Assembly: GCA_013339895.1 (NCBI GenBank) | Contig: JABACO010000001.1 | Coordinates: forward strand, 22,000,423 to 22,064,422 | Reading direction: 5' to 3' | Source of the DNA: Ephydatia muelleri | Taxonomy: Eukaryota > Porifera > Demospongiae > Spongillida > Spongillidae | Length of the DNA stretch: 64,000 nt | Shown here: one piece after another, positions 36,053-47,502 of the stretch | Position numbering within the stretch: the stretch's first letter is position 1 | How the letters are laid out: each line of letters opens with the position of its first letter | Notes under the pieces: generated by a model | Told to the model about the DNA's origin: nothing | What the model saw: only the letters and a program-made list of their open reading frames with translations | Database searches by the model: none | Made by a program: the position numbers and the translations under genes

Positions 36053-36818
36053 GGAACGTTCTATACGAAAATGGGTCCTGTGGATTTCATTTTATAACAT
36101 AAAATTTACATCGATATATCTTCCGTAATATTAACGCTATCGGGTTCCTATTTTTAACACAACATACCACACCATTACTATGTGTGAAAATCCATTTTGG
36201 TGTCTTACACATGCGGGGTACCGACGTTACAAGGTCCGATACCCCGTATGGTTCAAAACGGCCACATTTTCAGGTAGGAGTGTCCAAATCGGTTCAAAAT
36301 AGGTACTTATGTAGAAGGGTCCTACCGCTATTGATTTGTTCTGTTCGTTAATTTTTGCTTTATCCGTTATGGAGATGCAAGTGTGCAAAGAAATTGCAAA
36401 TTTCCCGGACGTTACGCGCCATTAACGTATTACGAGGACGTCCTCGAAGCTAGTCGTTAATGGCGCGTAACGCCCAATTACTTTGCACACTTGTATCTCC
36501 ATAACGGATAAAGCAAACATTAACGAACAGAACAAATCAATAGCGGTAGGACCCTTCTACATAAGTACATATTTTGAACCGATTTGGACACTCCTACCTG
36601 AAGATGTGGCCGTTTTGAGCCCTACGGGGTATCGGACCTTGTAACGTCGGTACCCCGCATGTCTAAGGCACCAAATTGGATTTTCACACATAGTAATGGT
36701 GTGGTATGTTGTGTTAAAAATAGGAACCCGATAGCGTTAATATTACCGAAGATATATCGATTTAAGTTTTATGTTATAAAATGAAATCCACAAGACCCAT
36801 TTTCGTATAGAACGTTCC
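36053..36818. mobile_element. Compact foldback element with perfect 4-bp TSD ATTT
   Basis: Near-palindromic: arms of about 365 bp around a centre at about 36420-36465. It starts GGAACGTTCTATACG and ends CGTATAGAACGTTCC, flanked by ATTT (36049-36052 and 36819-36822). The arms share blocks with the elements at 7361 and 60444 (CCTATTTTTAACAC, TTTTGGTGTCTTACAC, GACGTTACAAGGTCCGATACCCCG, CCGTTATGGAGAT). A nested smaller palindrome (CGTTACGCGCCATTAACG) marks the centre. No coding capacity. Confidence 0.85.
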
Positions 36819-37094
36819 ATTTTCCATACATCTCTCTATGGAGGAGTACTAATCCTTATGAGGAACCTCGCAGCAGTGGCTGAAAATTCCATCAACCTGG
36901 CAGAGTGATAGCTTATCATGTTATCCATCATGGTGCTTCTTTCAAACTTAAGTAGCAACTTTCCCTGATTTATGGTATTCAAAAATGAACTTTATCCCAT
37001 ACATTTCTATGGACGCGTGCGCGGGAAATGTGACGGACGTTTGCAAAATTAGCCAGGAATTGCTAATGAGCGTCCGAAATTTCTCGCAATGTGA

Positions 37095-39826
37095 TTACCC
37101 GATGGCAGGATCTACACATTGTACCACAGTGCAGTAAGCAGTACTTTAACCAAATATGCAAAAGCTTCGAATTGTACAGTATGATGTGGGAGGAGCGTGT
37201 GGTTTTCGTAATATGCCTCGTTTTCAATACTTTGTGAATATTTCTTTACGTCGGCCTCTGTATTGAATAGACAAATGCTGTTTCTCAATGACTGCTTAAG
37301 TTGTCACGTGACATTATCTAGCAATCCGTTGCAATATCTTGATATCACATCGCACTCAATATTGAGCAGTTCGTGCACGAGAGCAAACATTAGCTGGATC
37401 AGACTTTGTTTTCCTGTTGGGTATTCAAAAGACATACAGGCAGTCTCTCAAATTTCATTAAATCTTTGTGGGAATAAGATTTTAAGGGCATATCATGTAC
37501 GTGTATGCATGGATTGTACAAACTGCCGCTCCAAAAATTACATGTGCAGGTATGATATTTATACAGTACTGTTTACTGCACTATGGTACAATGTGTAGAT
37601 CCTGCCATCAGGTAATCATTAGCCTAACCTTAATTAATGATACAAAAGGCAAAAACATGTTTTCACTACAGTAAAACACTCTGGTGCATAGTGGACCAGT
37701 ATTAAGCATGGACATTTCAAATACATGTATTATAAACTGTGGAATATTACAACTAGGTCTGTACATGTCTGCTATGTTAAGTCACTTTCCGACTAATGGA
37801 TAACTACAAACTTATAGTGCTTGTTTCTATAAACTGAAGCATCCTAACATAGTTGTGAGGATTTGAAGCTTTTGCATATTTGGTTAGGTAGTGATATTCA
37901 AATCTGGTAATAACGGTATCAAATGAATGCAATTCTTTTTAGATACTATCCAAAATGAACGTTCCTACGGTCAGCGTGTGCGCGACATCGAACACGCTGC
38001 CTTTACCCCACGTGTTCTTTCAACTTCAGGAGGTATGGGAAGGGAAGCAACTGCGTTTTACAAGCGTCTAGCTGATTTGCTTTCTAACAAGAGAAAACAT
38101 CCAAATCATGGGCTGGTACAGATGTCGACTTTCCTTTGTAATCCTTAGATCATGTACATTAGAGGAAGCGGATCCTCTTTCCACCATTCAGTTAGAAACA
38201 GCATCAACATAGCACTCGCTGCTTCAGAGGGCCGTGTACCAATTGATGTGTAATCCACATTCAAATTAATATCAGTCGTATTTCGTATGCCATACACAGT
38301 CATGTAGTGTATATATTTTCTTATCATTTATACACAAAAATATTATTAAACAATCCATCAATGTAAAATCGGGGGGGGGGGGGGGGGGGGGGGGGGGGGA
38401 GGGGTCAATATCGTGTACCTGTTTTAAAATGCTGAATGCATACACCCAAAAGAATTCCATGCAGAAGCTGCACAAATTCACAACTTTGGTGACTGCTCCT
38501 TTTTCCCTAGGCTAGACTGCATTCCTGCCAGTCTAGCCTAATACCGTGTAGTGTGTCAGCTACCGTACTTCAAGAATTGCATGGAACTGTGCATGCATAC
38601 CTCAGTTTCTTATTCAAACCATTCAGCCATGACGGTATTAATGATTTAGAATCGATGAATCAGCATTGCAATACATGCATGAAAATGGAGTGCATGCTGT
38701 ATAGCCATTAAGTTGAGCTAGCCATCAGATGAAGAACGCAGTTCAAGAGAGCTTATGTTCAACCTGCATATACGATGAAGTCAAAATGAACTAAAGTCCT
38801 ACATGCACCAAATTGAATTATAGCGAGGTGGCTCCACAACTGATAGCTAGGAGCAGCAGGCTTACGTTGCAATGAGGGGAAAGGATGCTGGATGCTATCA
38901 GTTGCTGAATGGAGGCCATTCTATGCCACCGACTCGGTGCTTCACATGAGATGAAATGTTCCCACAAGCTGACAGAGAATGCGAAGAAGTATGACGAAAC
39001 CGTAATGTATGACCTTTTGCAGAAGTGGACAATGGGCTGTAAGACGTGCTGAAGTTCTGCTGGACCTGATGGTCAGCGTGAGCAATTATTAAATGCTTGA
39101 CCTTGGGTCCAACTTGAAAAGATGGGTGCCACAACTGAAACTAAAGACGTCCACAGAGGCAGCTGATATGCATGTCCAGAAATTTACGTCGGCCTCTGTA
39201 CTGAAAAGACAAATGCTGTTTCTCAACGACTGCTTAAGTTGTCACGTGACATTATATCTAGTGATCCGTTGCAACATATTGATATCACATCGCACTCAAT
39301 ATGAGCAGTTCGTGCACGAGAGCAAACCTTAGCCGGACCAGACTTTGTTTTCCTGGTGGGTGTTCAAAAGACATACAGGCAGTGTCTAAAATATCAGCCG
39401 GAATAAGATTTTAAGGGCATATCATGTACGTGTATGCATGGATTGTACAAACTGCCGCTCCAAAAAATATTATATGTGCAGGTATGATTTTTATACAGTA
39501 CTGCTTACTGCACTATGGTACAATGTGTAGATCCGGCCATCAGGTAATCATGAGCACCTTATAACCTTAATGATAAAAATAAGGCAAAAATATGTTTCCA
39601 CCACAGTAAAACACTCTGGTGTATTACAACTAGGTCTGCATATGTCCGCTATGTAAGTCACCTTTCTGACTAATGGATAACAACAAACTTAGTGCTTGTT
39701 TCTTTGTTTGCTAAATCTATATAGACTGAAGCATCCAAACATATAGTTGTGAGGATTTGAAGCTTTTGCATATTTGGTTAGGTAGTGATTATCAAATGAA
39801 TGCATTCTTCTTAGATACTATACAAA
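37095..39826 (-). repeat. Segmental-duplication unit, copy E (gene lost)
   Basis: Inverted relative to A-D. At 38820 the sequence passes from the second-intron side (CAAATTGAATTATA) directly to the far upstream block GCGAGGTGGCTCCACAACTG, removing all three SMB exons, the TATA box and about 1.4 kb. Other deletions occur near 37147 and 39180. The retroelement remnant (37927-38140) and the 430-bp insertion (38135-38570, with about 29 G at 38371-38399) remain. Confidence 0.85.
37927..38140 (+). pseudogene. Retroelement remnant, copy E
   Basis: Open across NERSYGQRVRDIEHA, STSGGMGREAT and FYKRLADLLSNKR on the + strand, opposite to where the SMB gene would lie. It is cut by the 430-bp insertion after MSTFLCN. 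Confidence 0.5.
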
Positions 39827-42457
39827 GTCATATCCAGAAATGGCCCATACATACGCGGTCATCCTGTTGTTTTTTTCCACATTGAATTTCAAACATGTTT
39901 AATATACTCTAAAAATCGATTTGATTATAATATGCATTTTTCATTAAAATTACATTAAGCACCCTTTTACTAAAATCAAGACATTTAATTTAATTTCAAC
40001 CGCGCATAATTAGTAAAATTTATTCATAAATGTATTTAAAAAGATGACGCAAGATATTTAAATATCCTGTTAATACCATTCATGACGTCTACGACGAAAC
40101 TTTGGCTCACGTGCACATGTAACATTGCTGGTATAATTAAATAGTAAAATAACGAAAGTCTCTAATACAGCTCCTGCGCGAGGGTGTGCCTACTGCGGTA
40201 CGCCCACGCATATGTGAAAAGTCAGTTAGTTGATAAATAAATCATGCAACGCATCCCGATAGGGACTGACCAAAACATTCAGAAATCATGTGTGCACACA
40301 ATATATCTGTTATGCCTCATGGCAGTGTGCAATGTGATCTGTTCTTTTAATTTATCGTTGTCTACTTGAACCAGCTAGTAGCTCTAACCAAGGATTATTG
40401 ACTATTACAATCCTTGCTCGAACCCAGTGGGATATATGCCTCGTGTCATTCTCTTTGTCAGTAGCACTCACAGCATTACTTTCAAAATAGTTGTATTTTT
40501 CAACGCTTATACGTAAGTTCTATCGGTATACATGAAAAAGCTCGGCGATTTTTATATAGACTCTTTTGCCTGGTAACCTCGGACAATAAAGCTCAGTTAC
40601 AATTTCCACGCTTTTCTTGTTCATTTCACTACATGTAGTTAGGAGCATTATCCGTGCATGCATGCATTGCGATACATGCGGTTGATGGTGCATGATCCAA
40701 TTATGCTGTCATAGTCTGCGATTAATTAGGTTAAGTGAATTGTGCATTATGCAAGACAATACGGTGCAAGATAACATGACTGCACCGCTGCGGTAATGAA
40801 TGCTTTGAAGTGCAGTTTACCCATATACATGTATAGCTCTCAATTGCATGCAGCATGATGAAGAGATTAGAACTAACTTGCTGTCCATGCAGGTACTTTG
40901 ACTATCTGTGCGTGTGCACCTAAATTGGTGCACGCATTCAATATATGCATGATGCAAATGGTTGCATGTGGTATATGGATACAATGCAGAGTGCAGCAGA
41001 TAGTATGCAGGCATTGTTTCCTTGCAACTACTGGTTATGACAATAACAAGGTCAGGTATTGGCATCCGTTTATAAGCTAGTATAGTCCTTCACAATTCAC
41101 TGGGATAAATGTTCAGTTGATTTATGATCAAATACGCATGGTTAAATGGATTGATGACTCCAGGTTAAAAGTGACACTGTCAATAAACCTAATGTTCGTG
41201 CAAAGGTGATCTGTGAGTATGTATTGCATGCAGAGCGATCACGCAACGTAATACGTTATTTTTAATAGGACATATTAATCGAATCGGACAGCTTCAAACG
41301 TTCTATAGATCTTGCAAATAAAAAAGCGGGGGAAATTAAAGGATGCAACACCAAACTGACTGATCCGCCGCCATATAAACCTAGTCCCTCGTATATATGC
41401 TCTGAACAGACAATTTGCATGTCTGCGACGTGAATTAATTAATCAACGATGACCTTACTATATTATCTCACCTTACACGCCAGCTGGCGTGGTCACAAAT
41501 TTCGGATAGAAAGCCGTTTACAATTAGCTGTTCTCAAATGCAGACTGCCCGCATAAGTGAAATGTTACCTAAGTTGCTGTAGCGGACCCGTGAGTTTGGA
41601 CAAATTTGAACGATTATGAAGCATCAAATTAGAATCAGAGCGCCACTTCGGCGAATCGCGTCTCAGTTCTTGTATTTCGAACACCCCCTCCCCCCTTTTT
41701 CGTACTCAACCAGGGCTCCGCGGACCCCGGCCCCTTACAAAAATACTGCATGGATCCGCCCCTGCCAAGCGGGGTAGTGGCCAGTAATAGTTTGTGAAAC
41801 ATTTTGCGAGTTAATATAATTATATAGTTTAAAGCGTCATGTAATGGTACATATATGTAACCGGCCGTGTTTCTGTTATGACGACCATTTATTCAATAAT
41901 GGTCAAAATGGCGGCGCCAGTAACCGAACATTGTTCAAAGGCTCCCCGAACTAGAAAATTCTATGTAATGGAAAAAACAAATGGCATGAAAACATGTAGC
42001 AATGTGCTGCAAATCATAATAAAGGGTGGCAACTCAATTTTTCGTTAAGATTCAATTTAAAAAAACAGTGGAATACAGTAATTAGGTCAGAAAACATTGA
42101 TCTTCTGTACATATTAATGGGAAGCTATGTTTTGCTTTCCCGAACTGAAATCAATGTAATAGTATAAATATTTTTGCACAGTTTGCACCTTACAGCCTTT
42201 CTACACGTGAAAATGAGGTGGCAAATGTTTTATAACTTGCGGTTAGTTAATTAAATTCAAGAGTAACCATTTTTCATACATTTAAATAGGTGTAAGTCTA
42301 ACTTTGTTTTGAATACATCCGAACCATTAGTACTTATAAATTCAACACAAATTCAAACCACACTACCCCTATGTACTAGCAATGGAACACATGCTATAGG
42401 ATGTCTTTTTGAACACCATCACTTTCCTGGTGACCGCTGATTTCTGCATATGGTGAC
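39827..42457. mobile_element. 2.6-kb AT-rich insertion without ORFs
   Basis: Interrupts the remnant between TTCTTAGATACTAT and GTTCCTACGGTCAG, contiguous in other copies. The ends are imperfect inverted repeats: GTCATATCCAGAAAT and, at the right, ATTTCTGCATATGGTGAC, with a second matching pair GCGGTCATCCTG/CCTGGTGACCGC inside. No transposase or long ORF is visible. 41712-41764 ends GGATCCGCCCCTG, like a truncated hAT terminus. Confidence 0.5.
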
Positions 42458-42825
42458 GTTCCTACGGTCAGCGTGTGCGCGACATCGAACACGCTGCCTT
42501 TACCCTACGTGTTCTTTCAACTTCAGGAGGTATGGGAAGGGAAGCAACTACGTTGTACAAGCGTCTAGCTGATTTGCTTTCTAACAAGAGAAAACATCCA
42601 AATCATGGGCTGGTACAGATGTCGACTTTTACCGTACTTCTAGAATTGCATGGAGCTGTGCATGCATACCTCAGTTTCTTATTCAAACCATTCAGCCATG
42701 ACGGTATTAATGATTTAGAATCGATGAATCAGCATTGCAATACATGCATGAAAATGGAGTGCATGTGGTAGTCATGCTAGCCATCAGTTGAAGAACGCTA
42801 GCCATCAGTTCAAGGGAGCTTATGT

Positions 42826-43383
42826 TCAACCTGCATATACGATGAAGTCAAAATGAACTAAAGTCCTACATGCACTAAATTGAATTATAACTCACCACTA
42901 TTACAGACTGGATTGTAATCGTTACAGCAGTCGTATGGCGGAGTACTGCATGCCCTGTCACAGGCACAGTACGGTGGACAACCAGGTCCTTGTTGCGCAG
43001 GGCGAACTCCACACCCAATCACTCTGCACGCTGGAGTAACTGCCGATTTATATATGCGTGCGTGCGTGCGTAAGGTATGCAAGATGTTGATGATGATGCA
43101 TGTTACCGAACTGCACAAGTACGTGTATGTCAATTATTACTACAAGTTGTGCTACAACGGAACATGCATGCATGCAGTACAGTATCTATCATACGTGTCG
43201 TTCTATATTATATGACGACCCGTATTTTGCATGCATCGTGTGTATGACTGAATCAAGTAGAAAAAGATGCGCTGTGGTATCCTTCAAGAACTTACAGCAT
43301 CCTTGTGCCGCTCCAGGTGTCGCATATATTGACGTGGCAACAAGAGCCACAAGCAGCAAGTAAGTTGACGAAGGGAACAGCAT
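42826..43383 (-). CDS. Secreted single SMB-domain microprotein, copy F
   Basis: Minus-strand CDS: exon 1 43383..43296, exon 2 43039..42896, exon 3 42830..42826. The protein matches copy A. The acceptor reads AATCGGCAG rather than ATCCGCAG but keeps the phase. Ten cysteines are intact. Confidence 0.8.
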
Positions 43384-43447
43384 CTCTTTGAAGATTAGGG
43401 ACTGTACGCTGGCAATGACAATGTACATTATTAACAATGATGAAATG

Positions 43448-43456
43448 CCTTTTATA
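43448..43456 (-). promoter_or_regulatory. TATA box of SMB gene F
   Basis: Minus-strand TATAAAAGG at the usual distance. The LTR retrotransposon lies about 330 bp further upstream. Confidence 0.7.
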
Positions 43457-43786
43457 GGCTCTTGCATGCAGGCAGCTACCCTGGATGATATACGAGATGA
43501 TAGCATTAATCATGAGGTGTTCAGTAAATTAGGCAGAAAGGGTGCCAGGGTTCGCGCAGGCTGCCGGAAGAAGAAACACGCGATGAATGGACGGTTAACG
43601 GACTGGGGACTTGGCTAAGTCTGGGAAAGCCTATTCAGGATTGGCGTGTTAATTGAATAGTGATCGAGTGCATCCGTGAGAGAGACCCCTAGACAGATAG
43701 CTCATCCATAGGACTATTGTATATAATGGACCCATGATGAATGTCACGTGTTGTAGTCAGCATGGTAATTAAGGGTGTATATCCAT

Positions 43787-44099
43787 TGTCAGGGAAGCCA
43801 GCCAGTCCTAAAGGTCCGGAGTGCAACAATTGAGAGACAGTAACCTGTCAACAAGGCTGCATTCAGAAGGTTGAACTCAAGTGTTGTAATACGAACTTGA
43901 GGTTAAAGTTAGTCACGTATTTGGTGCTATGTGTATGTATAATAAGCATGCACGTATGTTGGAAAGATAGATGAACATGATGAGATTGAGAGTTCTCTGA
44001 GCTATTGGCCTGCATTAATGTATACTGCTGCCGTGTAGTATAGTTTTGGTGGTCTACAGCGTCGGCACGATAGCACGTTACTATATACGGTCCTCTACA
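43787..44099 (+). repeat. 5' LTR
   Basis: TGTCAGGGAAGCC...GGTCCTCTACA, 313 bp. One indel relative to the 3' LTR. Confidence 0.95.
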
Positions 44100-44101
44100 T
44101 T

Positions 44102-44119
44102 TGGTGGCAGCGGTGGGAT
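44102..44119 (+). promoter_or_regulatory. Primer-binding site, tRNA-Leu type
   Basis: TGGTGGCAGCGGTGGGAT starts two bases after the LTR. It is complementary to the 3' end ATCCCACCGCTGCCACCA, characteristic of animal tRNA-Leu. Confidence 0.85.
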
Positions 44120-44208
44120 CGTGAGCCGTTAGATAGCTTTCTGACTCTAGACACGTTGAGCGACGGTGTATGACAACCCGTTCCGGTCGATCATTTCGAG
44201 CAGGCGAG

Positions 44209-45622
44209 ATGTCGGAACAAGCGCTGCAGGACATGCTGCAGAAATTGATTGAGGATAGGCAGAAACGAGAAGAGGGAGATTGAACGCGAAAGACTCAGAC
44301 GAGAAGAAGAACGCGTACTGCGCGAGAAAGAGATAGCAGAAGAGAGAGCGAGACGAGAAGAGGAACGCTTACAGCGCGAGAGAGAGATTGCAGAAGAAGG
44401 GAGGCGTCGAGAAAGAGAAGCGAGAGAAAAAGCCGAGGAAATGGGAGCACAGATGGAAAAGCTCATGAGAATCGTCGAAGAAAGGTCCGCTTCATCATCG
44501 AAGGGGGCTTCTGAACTAAGCGTGAAGCTGGTCGCTCTGATGGAGCGCGACGATATTGAGTCGTATCTGGTGACTTTCGAAAGAATCATGACAGCGCACA
44601 AGGTAGACAACGGACGATGGCCTCACTACCTTGCTCCACAGCTGACGGGAAAAGCTCAATTGGCTTTCGCTGCATTGCCGGTGTCAGATTCAGCGGACTA
44701 CGATGCGATCAAGACAGCGGTCCTCATCCGGTACGACATCAATGAGGATTCGTATAAAAATCGTTTTCGGTCGTCGAAGCGGAAGGAAGGAGAAACGAAT
44801 AGAGAGTTTGGTGTAAGGATGATGGACTCGTTAACCAAGTGGCTCAAGGAGCACAAGACGGTCGACCAGGTTCATCAGGTGTTGGGAATAGAGCAGTTCC
44901 TGAGCTCGCTACCTGTGGAAAAGAGGTTGTGGCTGGTGGAGCGGAAGCCGAAGACATGCCTTCAAGCTGGCGAGTGGCTCGATGAGTATGAGCAGGCGAG
45001 GAGGCAAAATGTCAGACTTCTCAAGCCGAGGGACAAGGCTCCAGGGAAGGAATCCGGTGAAGGAGACAGGGACGCTGGTCCGAAGGAGTCCCAACTCGAA
45101 TATAGGAGCCCACAGCGACAGTTACCCAGATGTTACAATTGTCACAAGATGGGCCATGTGGCGAGCAGATGCCCGAAGAATGCAGCTACGTTCTTTGGAG
45201 GGCGGGCAAAGCAGTCCAAAGTGAAGGAAGGACACTCGCTGGTATGGAAGACAGGCTACGTAGAAGGAAGAGAAGTAAAAGACATTGTTCTAGATACCGG
45301 TGCAGCTAGGACATTAGTGCGAGACGATCTGGTGCCTAGGAACAAGTTTCTGAAGAAATGGGTGGCAGTACAATGTGTACATGGCGACGAGGTCTCTTAC
45401 CCTCTGGCCAAAGTAGAAGTGGTAGTCGACGGCAAGAGCTACCTGGTGGAGGCTGCCGTAGTGAAGAAGCTACCGAAGTCAGTTTTACTCGGAAGAGATG
45501 TTCCGGAACTGGTGCGCATTGGTAACCCAGAGGGGGCGTTGGCAGCAATGACACGGGCTCAAGCCAAGCGGAGAGAGAAGAGGATTAAAGTGAATTGGAA
45601 AAGGAGAAAGATTCTGGTGTGA
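44209..45622 (+). pseudogene. Gag-protease polyprotein with 5' frameshift
   Basis: The natural start appears to be ATG 44209 (MSEQALQDMLQKLIEDRQKRE), but that frame stops at 44280. The remainder is open from 44249 in another frame (457 codons), implying a small indel near 44265. It encodes a long Arg/Glu coiled coil (residues about 8-75), a capsid resembling the SCAN domain (DDIESYLVTFERIM, LAPQLTGKAQ, FLSSLPVEKRLW), a CCHC zinc knuckle (CYNCHKMGHVASRC, about residue 295) and a retropepsin with active site LDTGA (about residue 349). SCAN domains are known to derive from Gmr1-like Gag. Confidence 0.85.
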
Positions 45623-47235
45623 ATTGCAGAAGTTTGACACCAGTGCCTGAGACGGTCAAGGAAAAGTTGCTTCCTGGACCTGTAGGACCCGAAGACGACG
45701 GGTTGGAGAGAAGTACGGTTATTGAACCTGGACAGTCGGAGGATACCAATCCCCCGAAGGACGGAGCAGTGGAGATCATCGTTAACGATGGTGATCTGGG
45801 AGTCGATGAGAAGGACTTACGGGAGTTGCAACTGGAGGATGAGACCCTGGGAGCTGTACGAGAGTCCGCAAAGCTACCATCGAACGCTGGGAACTACTGG
45901 TTTTATGAAGAAGACGGTCTTCTTTATCGTCATTGGCACCCAAGAGAGGAAGGAGAGGAGTTAGGCATCGAGCAACTGATCATCCCGAAGCAACATCGGG
46001 AGGCTGTTCTCAGGTTGGCTCATGAGATACCACTTGCAGGACATTTGGGGAAGAAAAAGACAGTTGAGCGAATCTTGCAACGATTCTACTGGCCGACATT
46101 GTATCGGGATGTAGCGGAATGGTGCAGAACATGTGAGCAGTGCCAGAAACATTCAGCAGTCAAGAATCTTCGAGCACCCTTAGTTCCACTACCAGTGATT
46201 GAGGAGCCGTTTACGAGGATTGCCATGGATATTGTCGGGCCTTTGCCGCGAAGTAGCACAGGAAACAAGTACATACTTGTTGTGTGCGATTATGCTACTC
46301 GCTACCCGGAAGCAATACCCATGAGGACAGTCGATGCTGAGCATGTGGCAGAGGAGCTGGTGACTATGTTCGCACGTGTCGGAGTGCCGAGGGAAATCCT
46401 AACGGACCAAGGGACAAACTTCATGTCCAAATTATTGGCTGAGCTGTACAACCTGCTGCACATACATCCAATAAGAACTAGCCCTTACCACCCGCAGACG
46501 GACGGTCTTGTCGAAAGGTTTAATGGAACATTGAAATCTATGCTTCGCAAGACTGCACTCGAGGGGAAAGACTGGGACAAACTACTGCCGTATCTGCTGT
46601 TTGCCTACCGAGAAGTACCGCAGGCAACTACAGGCTTCTCCCCATTTGAGTTGATGTATGGGCGACATGTAAGAGGGCCGCTCGACATATTGAAGGAAAC
46701 CTGGAAGGCTAGCAAGCGTAGTGGTGAAAGCGTCATATCCTACGTCTTGACGGTACAGAAGAAGCTTGCAATGATGTCGGAGCTAGTCAGTGAAAACTGC
46801 AAGGAAGCTCAGATGACGCAGAAAAGATGGTATGATCAGAGTGCAAGGAAGAGGGAATTCATGGAGGGAGATCAGGTGCTAGTTCTACTGCCTCGAGAGG
46901 AAAAATACTCCACAGTAGAAAAAGAATGTTTGGCGATTATCCTGGGTATCCAGACGTTTCGGGTGTACCTACTGGGTCGTCTCTTCGTGATACAGACTGA
47001 CCATCGGTCACTGGAATGGCTGGATCGCCTCAAAGAGAATAACGGGAGACTAACTCGCTGGAGCCTGGCTCTTCAACCGTATCAATACTCCGTCCAGTAT
47101 CGGACTGGTCAGAAAAACGGAAATGCTGACGCGCTATCCCGGTACTTTGTTGACGCGACTAGTGAGTCGAAGGAGGAGGTGGAAGGAGTGTCAGGGAAGC
47201 CAGCCAGTCCTAAAGGTCCGGAGTGCAACAATTGA
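45595..47235 (+). CDS. Integrase fused to truncated RNase H (RT missing)
   Basis: 546 codons overlapping the Gag-protease frame by 28 nt in the -1 frame. Integrase: zinc-binding His143, His150, Cys180, Cys183; catalytic Asp212, Asp271, Glu307 (35 residues between the last two); conserved HPQTDGLVERFNG. After VLVLLP (about 433) the protein switches to REEKYSTVEKECLAI...QTDHRSLEWL...NADALSR, the C-terminal two-thirds of a Ty3-type RNase H, lacking the first catalytic Asp segment and the whole RT. The join falls in similar sequence (integrase LLP; RNase H normally preceded by KLLPRE). The frame runs about 16 codons into the 3' LTR. Integrase may be active; RNase H is not expected to be. Confidence 0.85.
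   Translation: MEKEKDSGVNCRSLTPVPETVKEKLLPGPVGPEDDGLERSTVIEPGQSEDTNPPKDGAVEIIVNDGDLGVDEKDLRELQLEDETLGAVRESAKLPSNAGNYWFYEEDGLLYRHWHPREEGEELGIEQLIIPKQHREAVLRLAHEIPLAGHLGKKKTVERILQRFYWPTLYRDVAEWCRTCEQCQKHSAVKNLRAPLVPLPVIEEPFTRIAMDIVGPLPRSSTGNKYILVVCDYATRYPEAIPMRTVDAEHVAEELVTMFARVGVPREILTDQGTNFMSKLLAELYNLLHIHPIRTSPYHPQTDGLVERFNGTLKSMLRKTALEGKDWDKLLPYLLFAYREVPQATTGFSPFELMYGRHVRGPLDILKETWKASKRSGESVISYVLTVQKKLAMMSELVSENCKEAQMTQKRWYDQSARKREFMEGDQVLVLLPREEKYSTVEKECLAIILGIQTFRVYLLGRLFVIQTDHRSLEWLDRLKENNGRLTRWSLALQPYQYSVQYRTGQKNGNADALSRYFVDATSESKEEVEGVSGKPASPKGPECNN
47169..47188 (+). promoter_or_regulatory. Polypurine tract
   Basis: Purine-rich run GAAGGAGGAGGTGGAAGGAG directly before the 3' LTR, the expected plus-strand primer site. 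Confidence 0.8.
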
Positions 47236-47502
47236 GAGACAGTAACCTGTCAACAAGGCTGCATTCAGAAGGTTGAACTCAAGTGTTGTAATACGAACTT
47301 GAGGTTAAAGTTAGTCACGTATTTGGTGCTATGTGTATGTATATATAAGCATGCACGTATGTTGGAAAGATAGATGAACATGATGAGATTGAGAGTTCTC
47401 TGAGCTATTGGCCTGCATTAATGTATACTGCTGCCGTGTAGTATAGTTTTGGTGGTCTACAGCGTCGGCACGATAGCACGTTACTATATACGGTCCTCTA
47501 CA
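47189..47502 (+). repeat. 3' LTR
   Basis: 314 bp, followed by the duplicated TCCAT and the rest of unit F. Confidence 0.95.

Larger units (their letters stand above)
43787..47502 (+). mobile_element. Young Gmr1-like Ty3/Gypsy LTR retrotransposon lacking reverse transcriptase
   Basis: 3716 bp with LTRs of 313 and 314 bp that differ by one visible indel (GTATAATAAGC against GTATATATAAGC), TG...CA ends and a 5-bp duplication TCCAT (43782-43786, 47503-47507). Order: LTR, leucine-tRNA-type PBS, Gag with SCAN-like capsid, zinc knuckle and protease, integrase, RNase H fragment, polypurine tract, LTR. Integrase upstream of the RT/RNase H module is the Gmr1 arrangement; the RT domain is missing. Near-identical LTRs indicate recent insertion, so it was probably mobilised by proteins of other copies. 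Confidence 0.9.

Noticed and set aside
41690..41770. Complete hAT element ending at GGATCCGCCCCTG
   Set aside because: Only one plausible terminus was found; no matching start or 8-bp duplication.
44249..45622. Canonical -1 slippery heptamer in the gag/pol overlap
   Set aside because: The 28-nt overlap has A-rich stretches but none fits X-XXY-YYZ in the zero frame.
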